Shown here piece after piece: positions 55,899 through 64,000 of a stretch of 64,000 nucleotides of DNA (the stretch's first letter is position 1; the number at the start of each line of letters is the position of its first letter). Below the pieces are notes generated by a model, which did no database searches, was not told the DNA's origin, and worked only from the letters and a program-made list of their open reading frames with translations. Source of the stretch: Acanthamoeba sp. SK_2022b. Its lineage: Eukaryota > Discosea > Longamoebia > Acanthamoebidae. The position numbers and the translations under genes are program-made. The DNA lies in the NCBI GenBank assembly GCA_027943245.1, contig JANDJZ010001790.1:114305-178304 (forward strand). Reading direction: 5' to 3'.

Positions 55899-57303
55899 CG
55901 CGCCGCGTTCGTTATTCTATCAACTGCTGCTGTTTTTTGGCCTGCCGCTGGTGGCGTTGGGCGGCATCTCGATCTACACCCACTATTTCAGCGCCATGAG
56001 CGCCGCCACCCTGGCTTACGATCGCACGCTGCTGGCGTCGGCGCGCACCGTGGCGGAGCGGCTGGTGGTGCGCGACGGCAAGCTGGCGGTCGATGTGCCC
56101 TATGTGGTGCTCGACAGCTTCGAGCGCAACATGAACGATCAGCTCTATTACGAGGTGATCTCGCCGCAGGGGAAAAGCATTTCGGGCTATGACGATTTGC
56201 CGTCGTTGCCGCCCCATATCCCGCGTTCCACGCTCTACCCGGCACTGGTGCATTTTTACGATGCGGAATACCTCGGCCGAGCGATCCGCGTGGCGGCGCT
56301 GTTTCAACCGATCAACGAGTCGGGCGTGAGCGGCATGGCGACCATTCTGGTGGCGGAAACCCTGGAGTCGCGCCGTTACCTGGCGCGACAGATGATGATC
56401 GCGGCGCTGTTGAGCCAGGGCACGGTGGTGGTGTTGACCCTGATTCTGGCGTTCGCGCTGCTCAAGCGGGTGTTGAAGCCGATGCGCAAGCTCTCCGGCA
56501 TCATGCTGCGGCGCGATCCGGGTGAGCTGACGCCCCTGCCGCGGGTATTGCCGTGGTCGGAGATGCAGCCGCTGCTGGTGGCGTTCAATCGCTATATCGA
56601 ACGGCTGCGGCTGATGGTGGCGCGCCAGGAGCGTTTCAGCGCCGATGCTTCGCACCAACTGCGCACGCCGCTGGCGGTGTTGAAGACTCAGGTTGGGGTA
56701 GCGCTGGCCAGCGACCGGCCGCAGCAGTGGCGCGAAAGCCTGCAGGCGATGAGCGCGACGCTGGATAATACCGTGGCGCTGACCGACCGCCTGCTGCATC
56801 TCTCACGCCTGAAGGCCAGCGAGCACCGGGCCGAGCGCCAGCTGCAGCCGGTCAATCTGGCGCAGGTGCTGCGCGACGCCTGTTTTTCCCGCTTGCCGCA
56901 GGCGCGCAGTAAACAGATCGATCTCGGGTTTGAAGGCGAGGCAGCGTGCCAGGTGGCGGGGGAACCGCTGCTGTTGGCCGAACTGTGCGCCAACCTGCTG
57001 GACAACGCGCTGAAATACACGCCGCGTCAGGGCGTGGTGACCGCGCGCCTCACTCAGGATCAGGCGGCAGGGGAAGGCGTACTGGAGATTGAAGACAGCG
57101 GCCCCGGCATCGCCTTGCAGGACAAGGCGTTGGCGCTGCAGCCGTTTCATCGGCTGGACAACGTGGGCGATCAGCCGGGCGCCGGCCTGGGGCTGGCGCT
57201 GGTGAAGGACATCACCGCGTATCACGGCACCCGCCCGGAGCTGCTGAGCTCCGCCGCGCTGGGCGGCCTGTTGGTGCGGGTGCGTTTCAGGCTGCTGCCT
57301 TAG
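55885..57303 (+). CDS. tctE: Sensor histidine kinase TctE
   Basis: Membrane sensor kinase of 472 residues. Two helices (about 10-30 and 170-195) enclose a periplasmic TctE-N sensor domain. A HAMP-like linker follows; the phosphorylated His is in FSADASHQLRTPL. N-box NLLDNALKYTP, G-boxes DSGPGI and GAGLGLALVK complete the kinase. ATG 55885 overlaps the tctD end; the upstream extension of the frame is tctD sequence. It phosphorylates TctD in response to tricarboxylate, by analogy. The stop overlaps the next, convergent gene. Confidence 0.93.
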   Translation: MRWFNAPRSLFYQLLLFFGLPLVALGGISIYTHYFSAMSAATLAYDRTLLASARTVAERLVVRDGKLAVDVPYVVLDSFERNMNDQLYYEVISPQGKSISGYDDLPSLPPHIPRSTLYPALVHFYDAEYLGRAIRVAALFQPINESGVSGMATILVAETLESRRYLARQMMIAALLSQGTVVVLTLILAFALLKRVLKPMRKLSGIMLRRDPGELTPLPRVLPWSEMQPLLVAFNRYIERLRLMVARQERFSADASHQLRTPLAVLKTQVGVALASDRPQQWRESLQAMSATLDNTVALTDRLLHLSRLKASEHRAERQLQPVNLAQVLRDACFSRLPQARSKQIDLGFEGEAACQVAGEPLLLAELCANLLDNALKYTPRQGVVTARLTQDQAAGEGVLEIEDSGPGIALQDKALALQPFHRLDNVGDQPGAGLGLALVKDITAYHGTRPELLSSAALGGLLVRVRFRLLP

Positions 57304-58220
57304 GCCTGTTCTTTGCAGGATTCGACGTCGGCCGCCGGGGCTTTGGCTTTACGCGTCAGCGGCGTGCGCAGCCGCTGCGACAGAATAACGCCCAGCAGGG
57401 TGATGCCGCCGCCGATCAGGTGGTAACCGTGCAGCTGCTCATGCAGGAACAGCACGGCGATAGCGGCGGTAAACACCGGCGCCAGGTTCATAAAGATCGA
57501 GGCGGTATTGGCGCCCAGGCGCATCACGCCCTGGATCCACAGGAACGGAGCGATAATCGAAGCCGGAATGCCGGCGAACAGCACCAGCGGCAGGTTATGG
57601 CCGTTCAAGCCGACATCCTGCGCCATCAGGAAATTAGGCAGCAGCAACAGCACGCCGAACAAGATCTGCACGTACAGCGATTGCCAGTTCGGCAGCGCGA
57701 TGGCCCAGCGTTTGGTCAACACGCCATACAGCGCGTAAGAGGCGGTGGCGAGCAGCATCATCAATTCCCCCTTGCCGATACCGTGCTGCAGCAGCACGCC
57801 GGGCTGACCGCCGCTGACCAGCCAGATCAGGCCGCAGAAGGAGAGTATGCTGCCGAGCAGCACGCCGACGGTTGGCGCAATGCGCAGCAGTACGATGCTG
57901 ATCAGGATGGTCAGCAGCGGGATCAGCGATACGATGATGCCCATAAACAGCGCGCTGACGCTGTGTGCGGCGTAATACGCCAGGCTTTGGTACAGCACCA
58001 TGCCCAGCAAACCGAGGATCATCAATTTCCACCAGTTGGCGCGCACCTGCGCCCAGTTGCGCAGCACACCCGGCAGCACGAACGGCGTCAGGGCAATCAA
58101 CGCCAGCAGCCAGCGGTAGAGCGAGATGGCCGCCGGATCGATGGCGGTGGCGGAGAGTTTGCTGACGACGGCGTTAATCGACCAAATCAGCACGGCCAAC
58201 AGCGGGAAAAGCATATTCAT
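57300..58220 (-). CDS. EamA/DMT-family exporter with Fur box at its start
   Basis: Inner-membrane protein of 306 residues with ten helices in two EamA repeats (LLAVLIWSINAVVSKLSATAIDP; MNLAPVFTAAIAVLFLHEQL as markers) and a charged C-terminal tail. ATG 58220 (MNMLFP) is preferred over 58241, though the region gives no strong ribosome binding site for either. A near-perfect Fur box overlaps the start, implying iron repression. It overlaps tctE by four bases and is divergent from an AraC regulator. The substrate is unknown; an iron-linked metabolite or metallophore is possible. Confidence 0.85.
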   Translation of the reverse strand: MNMLFPLLAVLIWSINAVVSKLSATAIDPAAISLYRWLLALIALTPFVLPGVLRNWAQVRANWWKLMILGLLGMVLYQSLAYYAAHSVSALFMGIIVSLIPLLTILISIVLLRIAPTVGVLLGSILSFCGLIWLVSGGQPGVLLQHGIGKGELMMLLATASYALYGVLTKRWAIALPNWQSLYVQILFGVLLLLPNFLMAQDVGLNGHNLPLVLFAGIPASIIAPFLWIQGVMRLGANTASIFMNLAPVFTAAIAVLFLHEQLHGYHLIGGGITLLGVILSQRLRTPLTRKAKAPAADVESCKEQA

Positions 58221-58234
58221 GATAATTATTCTCA
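58220..58234. promoter_or_regulatory. Fur-box-like sequence overlapping the EamA start
   Basis: TGATAATTATTCTCA matches the 7-1-7 Fur consensus TGATAATNATTATCA in 13 of 14 defined positions and covers the start codon and ribosome binding region of the exporter gene. Confidence 0.6.
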
Positions 58235-58337
58235 ATAACATCCAACATGCTGGCTAGTCTACGCGTGTCCGGTTTATCATATATAGCGATATCCAGACAA
58301 AAATCGGCGTAAACAAGACAAATCACGGGACGAAACC

Positions 58338-59111
58338 ATGCCAGAAATCCGCCATTTCCCCGAGTCGCTGATCCCGGCGCCGAAGCCGGTGCAGTTCCGC
58401 TGCGAGGAGTTCAACGCGCGCACCGAATTCCAGCCGCACAGCCACACCTGGGGCCAGTTGATGTGGGTCAAAGCCGGGGTGATGGTGCTGCGCATCGGCG
58501 GGCAGCGCTTTCTGGCGCCGCCGGAGTTCGTGCTGTGGGCGCCGGCCGGCATCGAACACTCCTGCTATAACCAGCGGCTGGCGCAGTGCCGCATGGTGGA
58601 CATCATGCCGGCGCTGTGTGCCGGCATGCCGGCCGACCCTTGCCTGGTGAGCGTGACGCCGATATTCCGCGCTATCGCCGAGGATTTCTATGCGCGCAAG
58701 CAGTACATTCCGCAAACGGAAGAGGATTTGCGCCTGTGCCAGGTGCTGATCGATCAGCTGCGCCTGTCGCCGCGCCAGCAAACCTATCTGCCGTCGTCGG
58801 ACGACAAATTTTTGGCGCCGGTGCTGGAAGCGCTGGAGCACTGCCCGGCGGACAACACCTCGCTGGCGGCGTGGGCGGCTCGGGTCTACACCACCGAGCG
58901 CACGCTGTCGCGCCGCTGCCAGCAGGATCTGGGCATGTCGTTCAGCGAATGGCGCCAGCGCCTGCGTTTCCTGCATGCCGTGTCGCTGCTCGAGCAGGGC
59001 AAGACCGTGCAGGACGTGGCGCTGGACGTCGGCTACAGCTCCGCGTCGGCGTTTATCGTCATGTTCCAGCAGATCGCCGGCACCACCCCTGAGCGCTTTC
59101 GCCGTGCCTGA
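58338..59111 (+). CDS. AraC-family regulator with cupin sensor domain
   Basis: Regulator of 257 residues. An N-terminal cupin domain (about 20-90; [15 protein letters not shown] and [13 protein letters not shown] supply possible metal or ligand residues) is joined to a C-terminal AraC double HTH (about 160-255; [49 protein letters not shown] as landmarks). It is divergent from the EamA exporter and probably controls it. The ATG at 58338 follows GGGACGAAACC. Confidence 0.88.
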   Translation: MPEIRHFPESLIPAPKPVQFRCEEFNARTEFQPHSHTWGQLMWVKAGVMVLRIGGQRFLAPPEFVLWAPAGIEHSCYNQRLAQCRMVDIMPALCAGMPADPCLVSVTPIFRAIAEDFYARKQYIPQTEEDLRLCQVLIDQLRLSPRQQTYLPSSDDKFLAPVLEALEHCPADNTSLAAWAARVYTTERTLSRRCQQDLGMSFSEWRQRLRFLHAVSLLEQGKTVQDVALDVGYSSASAFIVMFQQIAGTTPERFRRA

Positions 59112-59164
59112 TTCAGTGGCACACTATTTCGCAGACAAATAGCCGTAAACCGTCGGAGAACGCA

Positions 59165-60286
59165 GTGAAAATTCTGGTTGATGAAAATATGCCGTACGCG
59201 GCCGAGCTGTTCAGCCGCCTGGGCGACGTGCAGGCAGTGCCGGGCCGCCCGATCCCGCGTGAGGCGCTGGCGGATGCCGATGCGCTGATGGTGCGTTCGG
59301 TCACCAAGGTCAATGAAGCGTTGCTGGCCGGCAGCCGCATCGGCTTTGTCGGTACCGCTACCGCCGGCACCGATCACGTCGATGACGCCTGGCTGCAACG
59401 GCAGGGCATCGGCTTTTCCGCCGCGCCGGGCTGCAACGCCATTGCGGTGGTCGAGTATGTGTTCTCTGCCTTGATGCTGCTGGCCGAACGCGATGGCTTC
59501 CATCTGCGGGATAAAACCGTCGGCATCATCGGCGTGGGCAACGTCGGTTCCCGCCTGGACGCGCGCCTCAAAGCGCTGGGTGTGCGCACGCTGCTGTGCG
59601 ATCCGCCGCGTGCCGATCGCGGCGACGCCGGGGAGTTTTGGCCGCTGGAGAAGCTGGTGGCCGAGGCCGACGTGCTGACCTTCCATACGCCGCTGAATAA
59701 ATCCGGCCCATACCATTCGCTGCATCTGGCGGACGCCGATCTGTTGGCGGCGCTGCCGGACAACCGCATTCTGATCAACGCCTGCCGTGGGCCGGTGGTG
59801 GATAACGCCGCGTTGTTGCAGGCGCTGGAAAAGGGCAAAAAGCTGAGCACGGTGCTGGACGTGTGGGAACCGGAACCGGATCTCTCCTTGCCGCTGCTGG
59901 CGCGGGTGGATATCGGCACTGCGCACATCGCCGGGTATACGCTGGAAGGCAAGGCGCGCGGCACCACTCAGGTGTTCGAAGCATTCAGCCGCCATCTGGG
60001 GCAGCCGCAGCAGGTGGCGCTGGCCTCGCTGCTGCCGGTGCCGGAGTTCAGCCAGATCCGCCTCAACGGGCCGCTGGATGAAGCGCGGTTAAAACGATTG
60101 ATGCACTTGGTGTATGATGTGCGCCGCGATGATGCGCCGCTGCGCAAAGTCGCCGGGCAACCGGGCGAATTCGATCGCCTGCGCAAGCACTATCAGGAAC
60201 GCCGCGAGTGGTCGTCGCTGGCCGTGCAATGCGATGACAGCGCCAGCGCCGAGCTGCTCGGCAAGCTGGGCTTCAGCGTGGCATAG
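59165..60286 (+). CDS. pdxB: Erythronate-4-phosphate dehydrogenase
   Basis: NAD-dependent enzyme of pyridoxal phosphate synthesis, 373 residues (E. coli 378), oxidising 4-phosphoerythronate. GTG 59165 starts [12 protein letters not shown], as in E. coli. Motifs: [13 protein letters not shown], the NAD site [23 protein letters not shown] and [15 protein letters not shown] (catalytic His). usg follows 110 bases later. Confidence 0.97.
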   Translation: MKILVDENMPYAAELFSRLGDVQAVPGRPIPREALADADALMVRSVTKVNEALLAGSRIGFVGTATAGTDHVDDAWLQRQGIGFSAAPGCNAIAVVEYVFSALMLLAERDGFHLRDKTVGIIGVGNVGSRLDARLKALGVRTLLCDPPRADRGDAGEFWPLEKLVAEADVLTFHTPLNKSGPYHSLHLADADLLAALPDNRILINACRGPVVDNAALLQALEKGKKLSTVLDVWEPEPDLSLPLLARVDIGTAHIAGYTLEGKARGTTQVFEAFSRHLGQPQQVALASLLPVPEFSQIRLNGPLDEARLKRLMHLVYDVRRDDAPLRKVAGQPGEFDRLRKHYQERREWSSLAVQCDDSASAELLGKLGFSVA

Positions 60287-60396
60287 CGCGTAAGGTTGTC
60301 TTAAGCCAACGCCGCTACAGTGAGCGGCAAAGATTATCGGGCGGTGATTGCACTGCCCGTCTGCTTTTATGAATGAAATACTCTGGAGAAAACCCG

Positions 60397-61407
60397 ATGT
60401 CTGACGGCTGGAATATCGCGCTGCTCGGCGCCACTGGCGCGGTAGGTGAAGCGTTGCTGGAATTGTTGCAGGAACGCCAGTTCCCGGTGGGTGAGCTCTA
60501 TCCTCTGGCAAGCGAACGCAGCGCGGGCGCCAATGTGCGCTTCAACGGCAAGTCTCTTCTGGTGCAAAACGCCGAAGAGTTCGACTGGTCACAGGCGCAG
60601 CTGGCCTTCTTCGTCGCCGGCAGCGAAGCGTCCGCGCGCTATGCCGAAGAAGCCGGCAACATGGGCTGCCTGGTGATCGACACCAGCGGCCTGTTCGCCA
60701 TGGAGCCGGATGTGCCGCTGGTGGTGCCGGGCGTTAACCCGCAGGTGCTGGCGGATTACCGCAACCGCAATATCGTGGCGGTGGCCGACAGCATGGTCAG
60801 CCAGCTGCTGACGGCGATCAAGCCGCTGACCGAACAGGCGGGGCTGTCGCGTCTGCACGTCACCACGCTGATGTCGGTATCGTCGCGCGGCAAGGTGGCG
60901 GTGGACGACTTGGCCGGCCAGAGCGCGCGCCTGCTGAACGGCATCCCGGCCGAGGAAGGTGTTTTCGGCAAGCAGCTGGCGTTCAACCTGTTGCCGCTGA
61001 TTGCCGACGAGCAGGATAGCGTGCGCGAAGAACGCCTGATCGTCGATCAGGTGCGCAAGGTGCTGCAGGATGAAGGGCTGCCGATTTCGGTGAGCTGTGT
61101 TCAGTCGCCGGTGTTTTACGGCCACGCGCAGGTGGTGCACCTGGAAGCGCTACGCCCGCTGTCCGCCGAAGAGGCGCGCAGCGAGCTCGAAGAGATCGAG
61201 GACATTCAGCTGAGCGAAGAGGACGATTACCCGACTCAGGTCACCGACGCCTCCGGCAGCGATGCGCTCAGCATCGGTTGTCTGCGTAACGATTACGGCA
61301 TCCCCGAGCTGTTGCAGTTCTGGACGGTGGCGGACAATGTGCGCTTCGGCGGCGCATTGATGGCTATCGAAACCGCTGAGCGTTTGGTGCAGGAGCAGAT
61401 GTACTGA
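60397..61407 (+). CDS. usg: Aspartate-semialdehyde-dehydrogenase-like protein Usg
   Basis: Protein of 336 residues, paralogous to aspartate-semialdehyde dehydrogenase but of unestablished function. The Rossmann motif is [15 protein letters not shown]. The position equivalent to the catalytic Cys of ASADH is not a cysteine in the [11 protein letters not shown] segment, so the classic activity is unlikely. ATG 60397 follows GGAG; the upstream ATG at 60373 has no site. It overlaps truA by one base (TGATG), as in E. coli. Confidence 0.94.
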   Translation: MSDGWNIALLGATGAVGEALLELLQERQFPVGELYPLASERSAGANVRFNGKSLLVQNAEEFDWSQAQLAFFVAGSEASARYAEEAGNMGCLVIDTSGLFAMEPDVPLVVPGVNPQVLADYRNRNIVAVADSMVSQLLTAIKPLTEQAGLSRLHVTTLMSVSSRGKVAVDDLAGQSARLLNGIPAEEGVFGKQLAFNLLPLIADEQDSVREERLIVDQVRKVLQDEGLPISVSCVQSPVFYGHAQVVHLEALRPLSAEEARSELEEIEDIQLSEEDDYPTQVTDASGSDALSIGCLRNDYGIPELLQFWTVADNVRFGGALMAIETAERLVQEQMY

Positions 61408-62228
61408 TGTCTGAGGTGGTCTCGCCCGTTCAGCCAACGCTGAAAATTGCGCTGGGCATCGAATATGACGGCAGCCGGTACTACGGCTGGCAGCGGCAGC
61501 AAGAAGTGGCCAGCGTGCAGCAACGCCTGGAACAGGCGTTGAGCAAGGTGGCGGATGCGCCGATTAGCGTGCTGTGCGCCGGGCGTACCGACGCCGGGGT
61601 GCACGCTACTGGGCAGGTGGTGCATTTCGAAACCACCGCGCGCCGCAAGGACGCCGCCTGGACGATGGGGGTAAATACCCATCTGCCGCCGGATATCGCG
61701 GTGCGTTGGGTGAGCCCCGTTGCCGACGATTTTCACGCGCGTTTCAGCGCCACCGCGCGCCGCTACCGCTATATTATTTTCAACCATCGCTACCGGCCGG
61801 CGGTGCTGCAACAGGGGGTGACGCATTTTTATCACCCGCTGGACGCCGATCGCATGCATCGGGCGGCGCAGGCGCTGCTGGGCGAAAACGACTTCACTTC
61901 GTTCCGCGCGGTGCAATGTCAGTCGCGCACCCCGTGGCGCTGCGTAAAACACGTTAAGGTTACGCGCTACGGCGAATATATTGTGGTAGATATCAAGGCG
62001 AATGCCTTCGTGCATCACATGGTTCGCAACATCGTCGGCAGCCTGATGGAGATCGGCTGCGGCAATCAGGATGAGAACTGGATGGCCGAGTTGCTGGCGC
62101 TGAAGGATCGCAACCTGGCGGCGGCGACGGCGCGAGCCGAGGGGCTGTATCTGGTTGCCGTGGATTACCCTGACCACTTTGGTCTACCGCGGCCGCCGAT
62201 GGGGCCGCTGTTTTTGCCCGACGATTAA
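61407..62228 (+). CDS. truA: tRNA pseudouridine(38-40) synthase TruA
   Basis: Isomerises uridines 38-40 of tRNA anticodon arms. It has 273 residues. The catalytic aspartate is Asp62 in [29 protein letters not shown] and [13 protein letters not shown] are conserved. The ATG overlaps the usg stop, indicating coupled translation. A hairpin between truA and dedA may be a weak terminator or RNA element. Confidence 0.97.
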   Translation: MSEVVSPVQPTLKIALGIEYDGSRYYGWQRQQEVASVQQRLEQALSKVADAPISVLCAGRTDAGVHATGQVVHFETTARRKDAAWTMGVNTHLPPDIAVRWVSPVADDFHARFSATARRYRYIIFNHRYRPAVLQQGVTHFYHPLDADRMHRAAQALLGENDFTSFRAVQCQSRTPWRCVKHVKVTRYGEYIVVDIKANAFVHHMVRNIVGSLMEIGCGNQDENWMAELLALKDRNLAAATARAEGLYLVAVDYPDHFGLPRPPMGPLFLPDD

Positions 62229-62267
62229 ACGCCGGCACGCCTGAAAGCGTCGCTCCCTTGTGCTTCT

Positions 62268-62291
62268 GCCGGGTGACTGAAACACCCGGCA
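62268..62291 (+). other. Hairpin between truA and dedA
   Basis: Arms TGCCGGGTG (62268-62276) and CACCCGGCA (62283-62291) with a six-base loop, no T run. It ends four bases before the dedA ribosome binding site, so it could modulate read-through or translation. Confidence 0.6.
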
Positions 62292-62306
62292 TCAATGAGA
62301 GAATTT

Positions 62307-62969
62307 ATGGACATCATCAAGTTTATTATTGATTTCATTCTGCATATTGATGTGCACCTGGCTGAACTGGTCGCACAATACGGCATGTGGGTCTACGCTA
62401 TTCTGTTCCTGATCCTGTTTTGCGAAACCGGTCTGGTGGTGACGCCGTTCCTGCCGGGGGATTCTTTGCTGTTTGTCGCCGGTGCGCTGGCGGCGTTGCC
62501 GACCAACGATCTGAACGTGCACACCATGGTGGCGTTGATGGTGGTGGCGGCGATCCTCGGCGATGCGGTGAACTACACTATCGGGCGGTTGTTCGGCGAG
62601 AAGCTGTTCAGCAACCCGAATTCGAAAATTTTCCGCCGCAGCTATCTGGACAAGACGCACCAGTTCTATGAGAAACACGGTGGGAAAACGATTATTCTGG
62701 CGCGATTCGTGCCGATCGTGCGTACTTTTGCGCCGTTCGTCGCCGGTATGGGGCATATGTCCTATCGCCACTTCGCCGCCTACAACGTGATTGGCGCACT
62801 GGTTTGGGTGCTGCTCTTCACTTATGCTGGCTACCTGTTCGGCGATCTGCCGGTGGTGCAGGAGAACCTGAAACTGCTGATCGTCGGGATCATCATCGTT
62901 TCGATTCTGCCGGGCGTGATTGAAATTTGGCGCCATAAGCGCGCGGCCGCCCGCCAGCAAAAACAGTAA
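62307..62969 (+). CDS. dedA: DedA-family membrane protein DedA
   Basis: Inner-membrane protein of 220 residues (E. coli 219) from the DedA family of lipid flippases. Hallmarks are [19 protein letters not shown] with conserved acidic residue, and [18 protein letters not shown] with essential arginines. ATG 62307 (MDIIKF) matches the E. coli start; an in-frame ATG four codons earlier overlaps the ribosome binding site. It lies immediately before accD, as in E. coli. Confidence 0.96.
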   Translation: MDIIKFIIDFILHIDVHLAELVAQYGMWVYAILFLILFCETGLVVTPFLPGDSLLFVAGALAALPTNDLNVHTMVALMVVAAILGDAVNYTIGRLFGEKLFSNPNSKIFRRSYLDKTHQFYEKHGGKTIILARFVPIVRTFAPFVAGMGHMSYRHFAAYNVIGALVWVLLFTYAGYLFGDLPVVQENLKLLIVGIIIVSILPGVIEIWRHKRAAARQQKQ

Positions 62970-63201
62970 AAACATTGTTTAACCTGTCGGTTCGACCAGT
63001 TTTTTGTCCACAGCGTCGGGCCGATATGGTTTAATGAGCGACATTATGGTCTGTTCCTGCGAACAACCCTGAAGCCGATGCCTCAGTTGCCGCGCTTGCC
63101 GCGCCGCGAACGGGCATTTTTTCATTGGGGTGTTTTCGGGGGGATTGTTAAAGCATGAACAGCGGACTGGCGTGTGCCAGGTTCAAACAGAAAGGTCATC
63201 G

Positions 63202-64000
63202 ATGAGCTGGATTGAACGAATTCTTAACAAGAGCAATATCACACAAACCCGTAAGGCGAGCATTCCTGAAGGGGTCTGGACCAAATGCGACAGCTGCGGC
63301 CAGGTTCTCTACCGCGCCGAGCTGGAGCGTAATCTGGAAGTGTGTCCGAAGTGCGACCACCACATGCGTATGGGCGCGCGCGCGCGTCTGCATACCCTGC
63401 TGGACGAAGGCAGCGAAGTGGAGTTGGGCAGCGATCTGGAGCCGAAAGACGTTCTGAAATTCAAGGATTCCAAGCGCTATAAAGATCGCCTGGTCGCCGC
63501 ACAGAAAGCGACCGGCGAGAAAGACGCGCTGGTGGTGATGAAGGGCACGCTGTACGGTATGCCGATCGTCGCGGCCTCCTTCGAATTCGCCTTCATCGGC
63601 GGCTCGATGTCTTCCGTGGTCGGCGCGCGCTTCGTGCGTGCGGTTGAGCAGGCGCTGGAGGACAACTGTCCGCTGGTGTGCTTCTCCGCCAGCGGCGGCG
63701 CGCGCATGCAGGAAGCGCTGATGTCGCTGATGCAGATGGCGAAAACCAGCGCGGCGTTGGCCAAAATGCAGGAGCGCGGCTTGCCGTACATCTCCGTGCT
63801 GACCGACCCGACCATGGGCGGCGTTTCTGCCAGCCTGGCGATGCTGGGCGACATCAACATCGCCGAGCCGAAAGCGCTGATCGGCTTTGCCGGCCCGCGC
63901 GTCATCGAGCAGACCGTGAGGTTAACACTAGCAGATGCCGTAATATCAGCACCAACAGAATTCTGTTGCGCGATATTGCGGCGTCTGCTTGGGGTGTTTA
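63202..64000 (+). CDS. accD: Acetyl-CoA carboxylase carboxyltransferase beta subunit, interrupted after codon 239
   Basis: Carboxyltransferase beta subunit, normally about 304 residues and essential for fatty acid synthesis. The zinc ribbon (Cys29, 32, 48, 51) and the catalytic core ([65 protein letters not shown]) are intact. Similarity stops at 63918, inside GPRVIEQTV; the expected next residues R-E-K-L-P-P-G are absent. The frame stays open through unrelated codons to the window edge. About 60 C-terminal residues are missing. ATG 63202 with AAAGG upstream is family-typical. Either an insertion, a rearrangement or an assembly join breaks the gene. Confidence 0.9.
   Translation, partial: MSWIERILNKSNITQTRKASIPEGVWTKCDSCGQVLYRAELERNLEVCPKCDHHMRMGARARLHTLLDEGSEVELGSDLEPKDVLKFKDSKRYKDRLVAAQKATGEKDALVVMKGTLYGMPIVAASFEFAFIGGSMSSVVGARFVRAVEQALEDNCPLVCFSASGGARMQEALMSLMQMAKTSAALAKMQERGLPYISVLTDPTMGGVSASLAMLGDINIAEPKALIGFAGPRVIEQTVRLTLADAVISAPTEFCCAILRRLLGVF
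63919..64000 (+). other. Foreign sequence with nested hairpin, replacing the accD 3' end
   Basis: It is less GC-rich than accD. Main stem: 17 bases, 63931-63947 with 63972-63988, where both mismatches become G-U pairs in plus-strand RNA. Inner stem: palindrome CAACAGAATTCTGTTG (63953-63968). Outer stem: AACAC (63924-63928) with GTGTT (63994-63998). The element continues past the window. Identity unknown: end of an insertion sequence, structured RNA, or artefact. Confidence 0.75.

Noticed and set aside
63916..64000. 5' end of a group II intron inside accD (sequence GTGAGG at the junction)
   Set aside because: Group II introns begin with GTGYG; here the fourth base is A, and the first three bases belong to accD. 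No reverse transcriptase or domain V can be seen in the window. It cannot be excluded until the sequence beyond 64000 is read.
63919..64000. Integron attC site
   Set aside because: The hairpin looks similar in outline, but the conserved RYYYAAC and GTTRRRY core sites are not present at its ends.
1..64000. CRISPR array, prophage or integrase genes
   Set aside because: No spaced direct repeats of CRISPR type and no phage structural, integrase or transposase gene were seen on either strand.

Overview
The window is about 60% GC chromosomal DNA from a gammaproteobacterium of the Enterobacterales. Gene content, start codons and local order point to Serratia or a close relative, but no species can be named from the sequence. 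The backbone follows the E. coli order yfdC / mlaA-fadL-yfcZ-fadI-fadJ-sixA-smrB-prmB-aroC-mepA-yfcA-epmC-yfcL-mnmC-fabB / flk / pdxB-usg-truA-dedA-accD. Accessory blocks are set between these anchors.

1-11.2 kb is the accessory end. It holds a truncated EamA exporter, an orphan DsdC-like LysR regulator, and a lipase-type effector with an ankyrin lipoprotein as its likely immunity partner. These are followed by a CsbD-like protein beside a triple-PAS LuxR-type regulator, a membrane protein, an AT-rich AraC gene and an exported lactonase-fold protein. The block ends at tRNA-Arg(CCU) (argW). In E. coli K-12 argW and dsdC also flank a mobile insertion, so this looks like the same hot spot with different cargo and no visible integrase.

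11.4-34.6 kb is housekeeping. It includes yfdC, a complete cytochrome c maturation operon ccmABCDEFGHI with CcmH and CcmI as separate proteins, the outer-membrane lipid protein MlaA, and the fatty-acid uptake and oxidation genes fadL and fadIJ with FadR-like operators. After these come sixA, smrB, prmB-aroC-mepA-yfcA, epmC-yfcL and mnmC.

34.7-59.1 kb alternates anchors with cargo. fabB carries FadR- and FabR-like sites. It is followed by a small lipoprotein, apbE, an ion transporter of the SLC13/ArsB type, pepT, an exported EEP-fold hydrolase and a MocR regulator divergent from a rhodanese. After flk come the scsABCD copper/redox operon, a second MocR regulator divergent from an EamA exporter, a CatB/Vat-type acetyltransferase with an attenuator-like leader, and the tripartite tricarboxylate system tctCBA with its two-component pair tctDE. 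An EamA exporter whose start overlaps a near-perfect Fur box lies divergent from an AraC regulator.

59.2-64 kb returns to the backbone with pdxB, usg, truA, dedA and accD. accD is broken after codon 239. The last 82 bases are unrelated sequence that folds into a long, strand-specific nested hairpin. This is the strongest candidate here for something undescribed (mobile-element end, structured RNA, or an assembly join), and it is cut off by the window edge.
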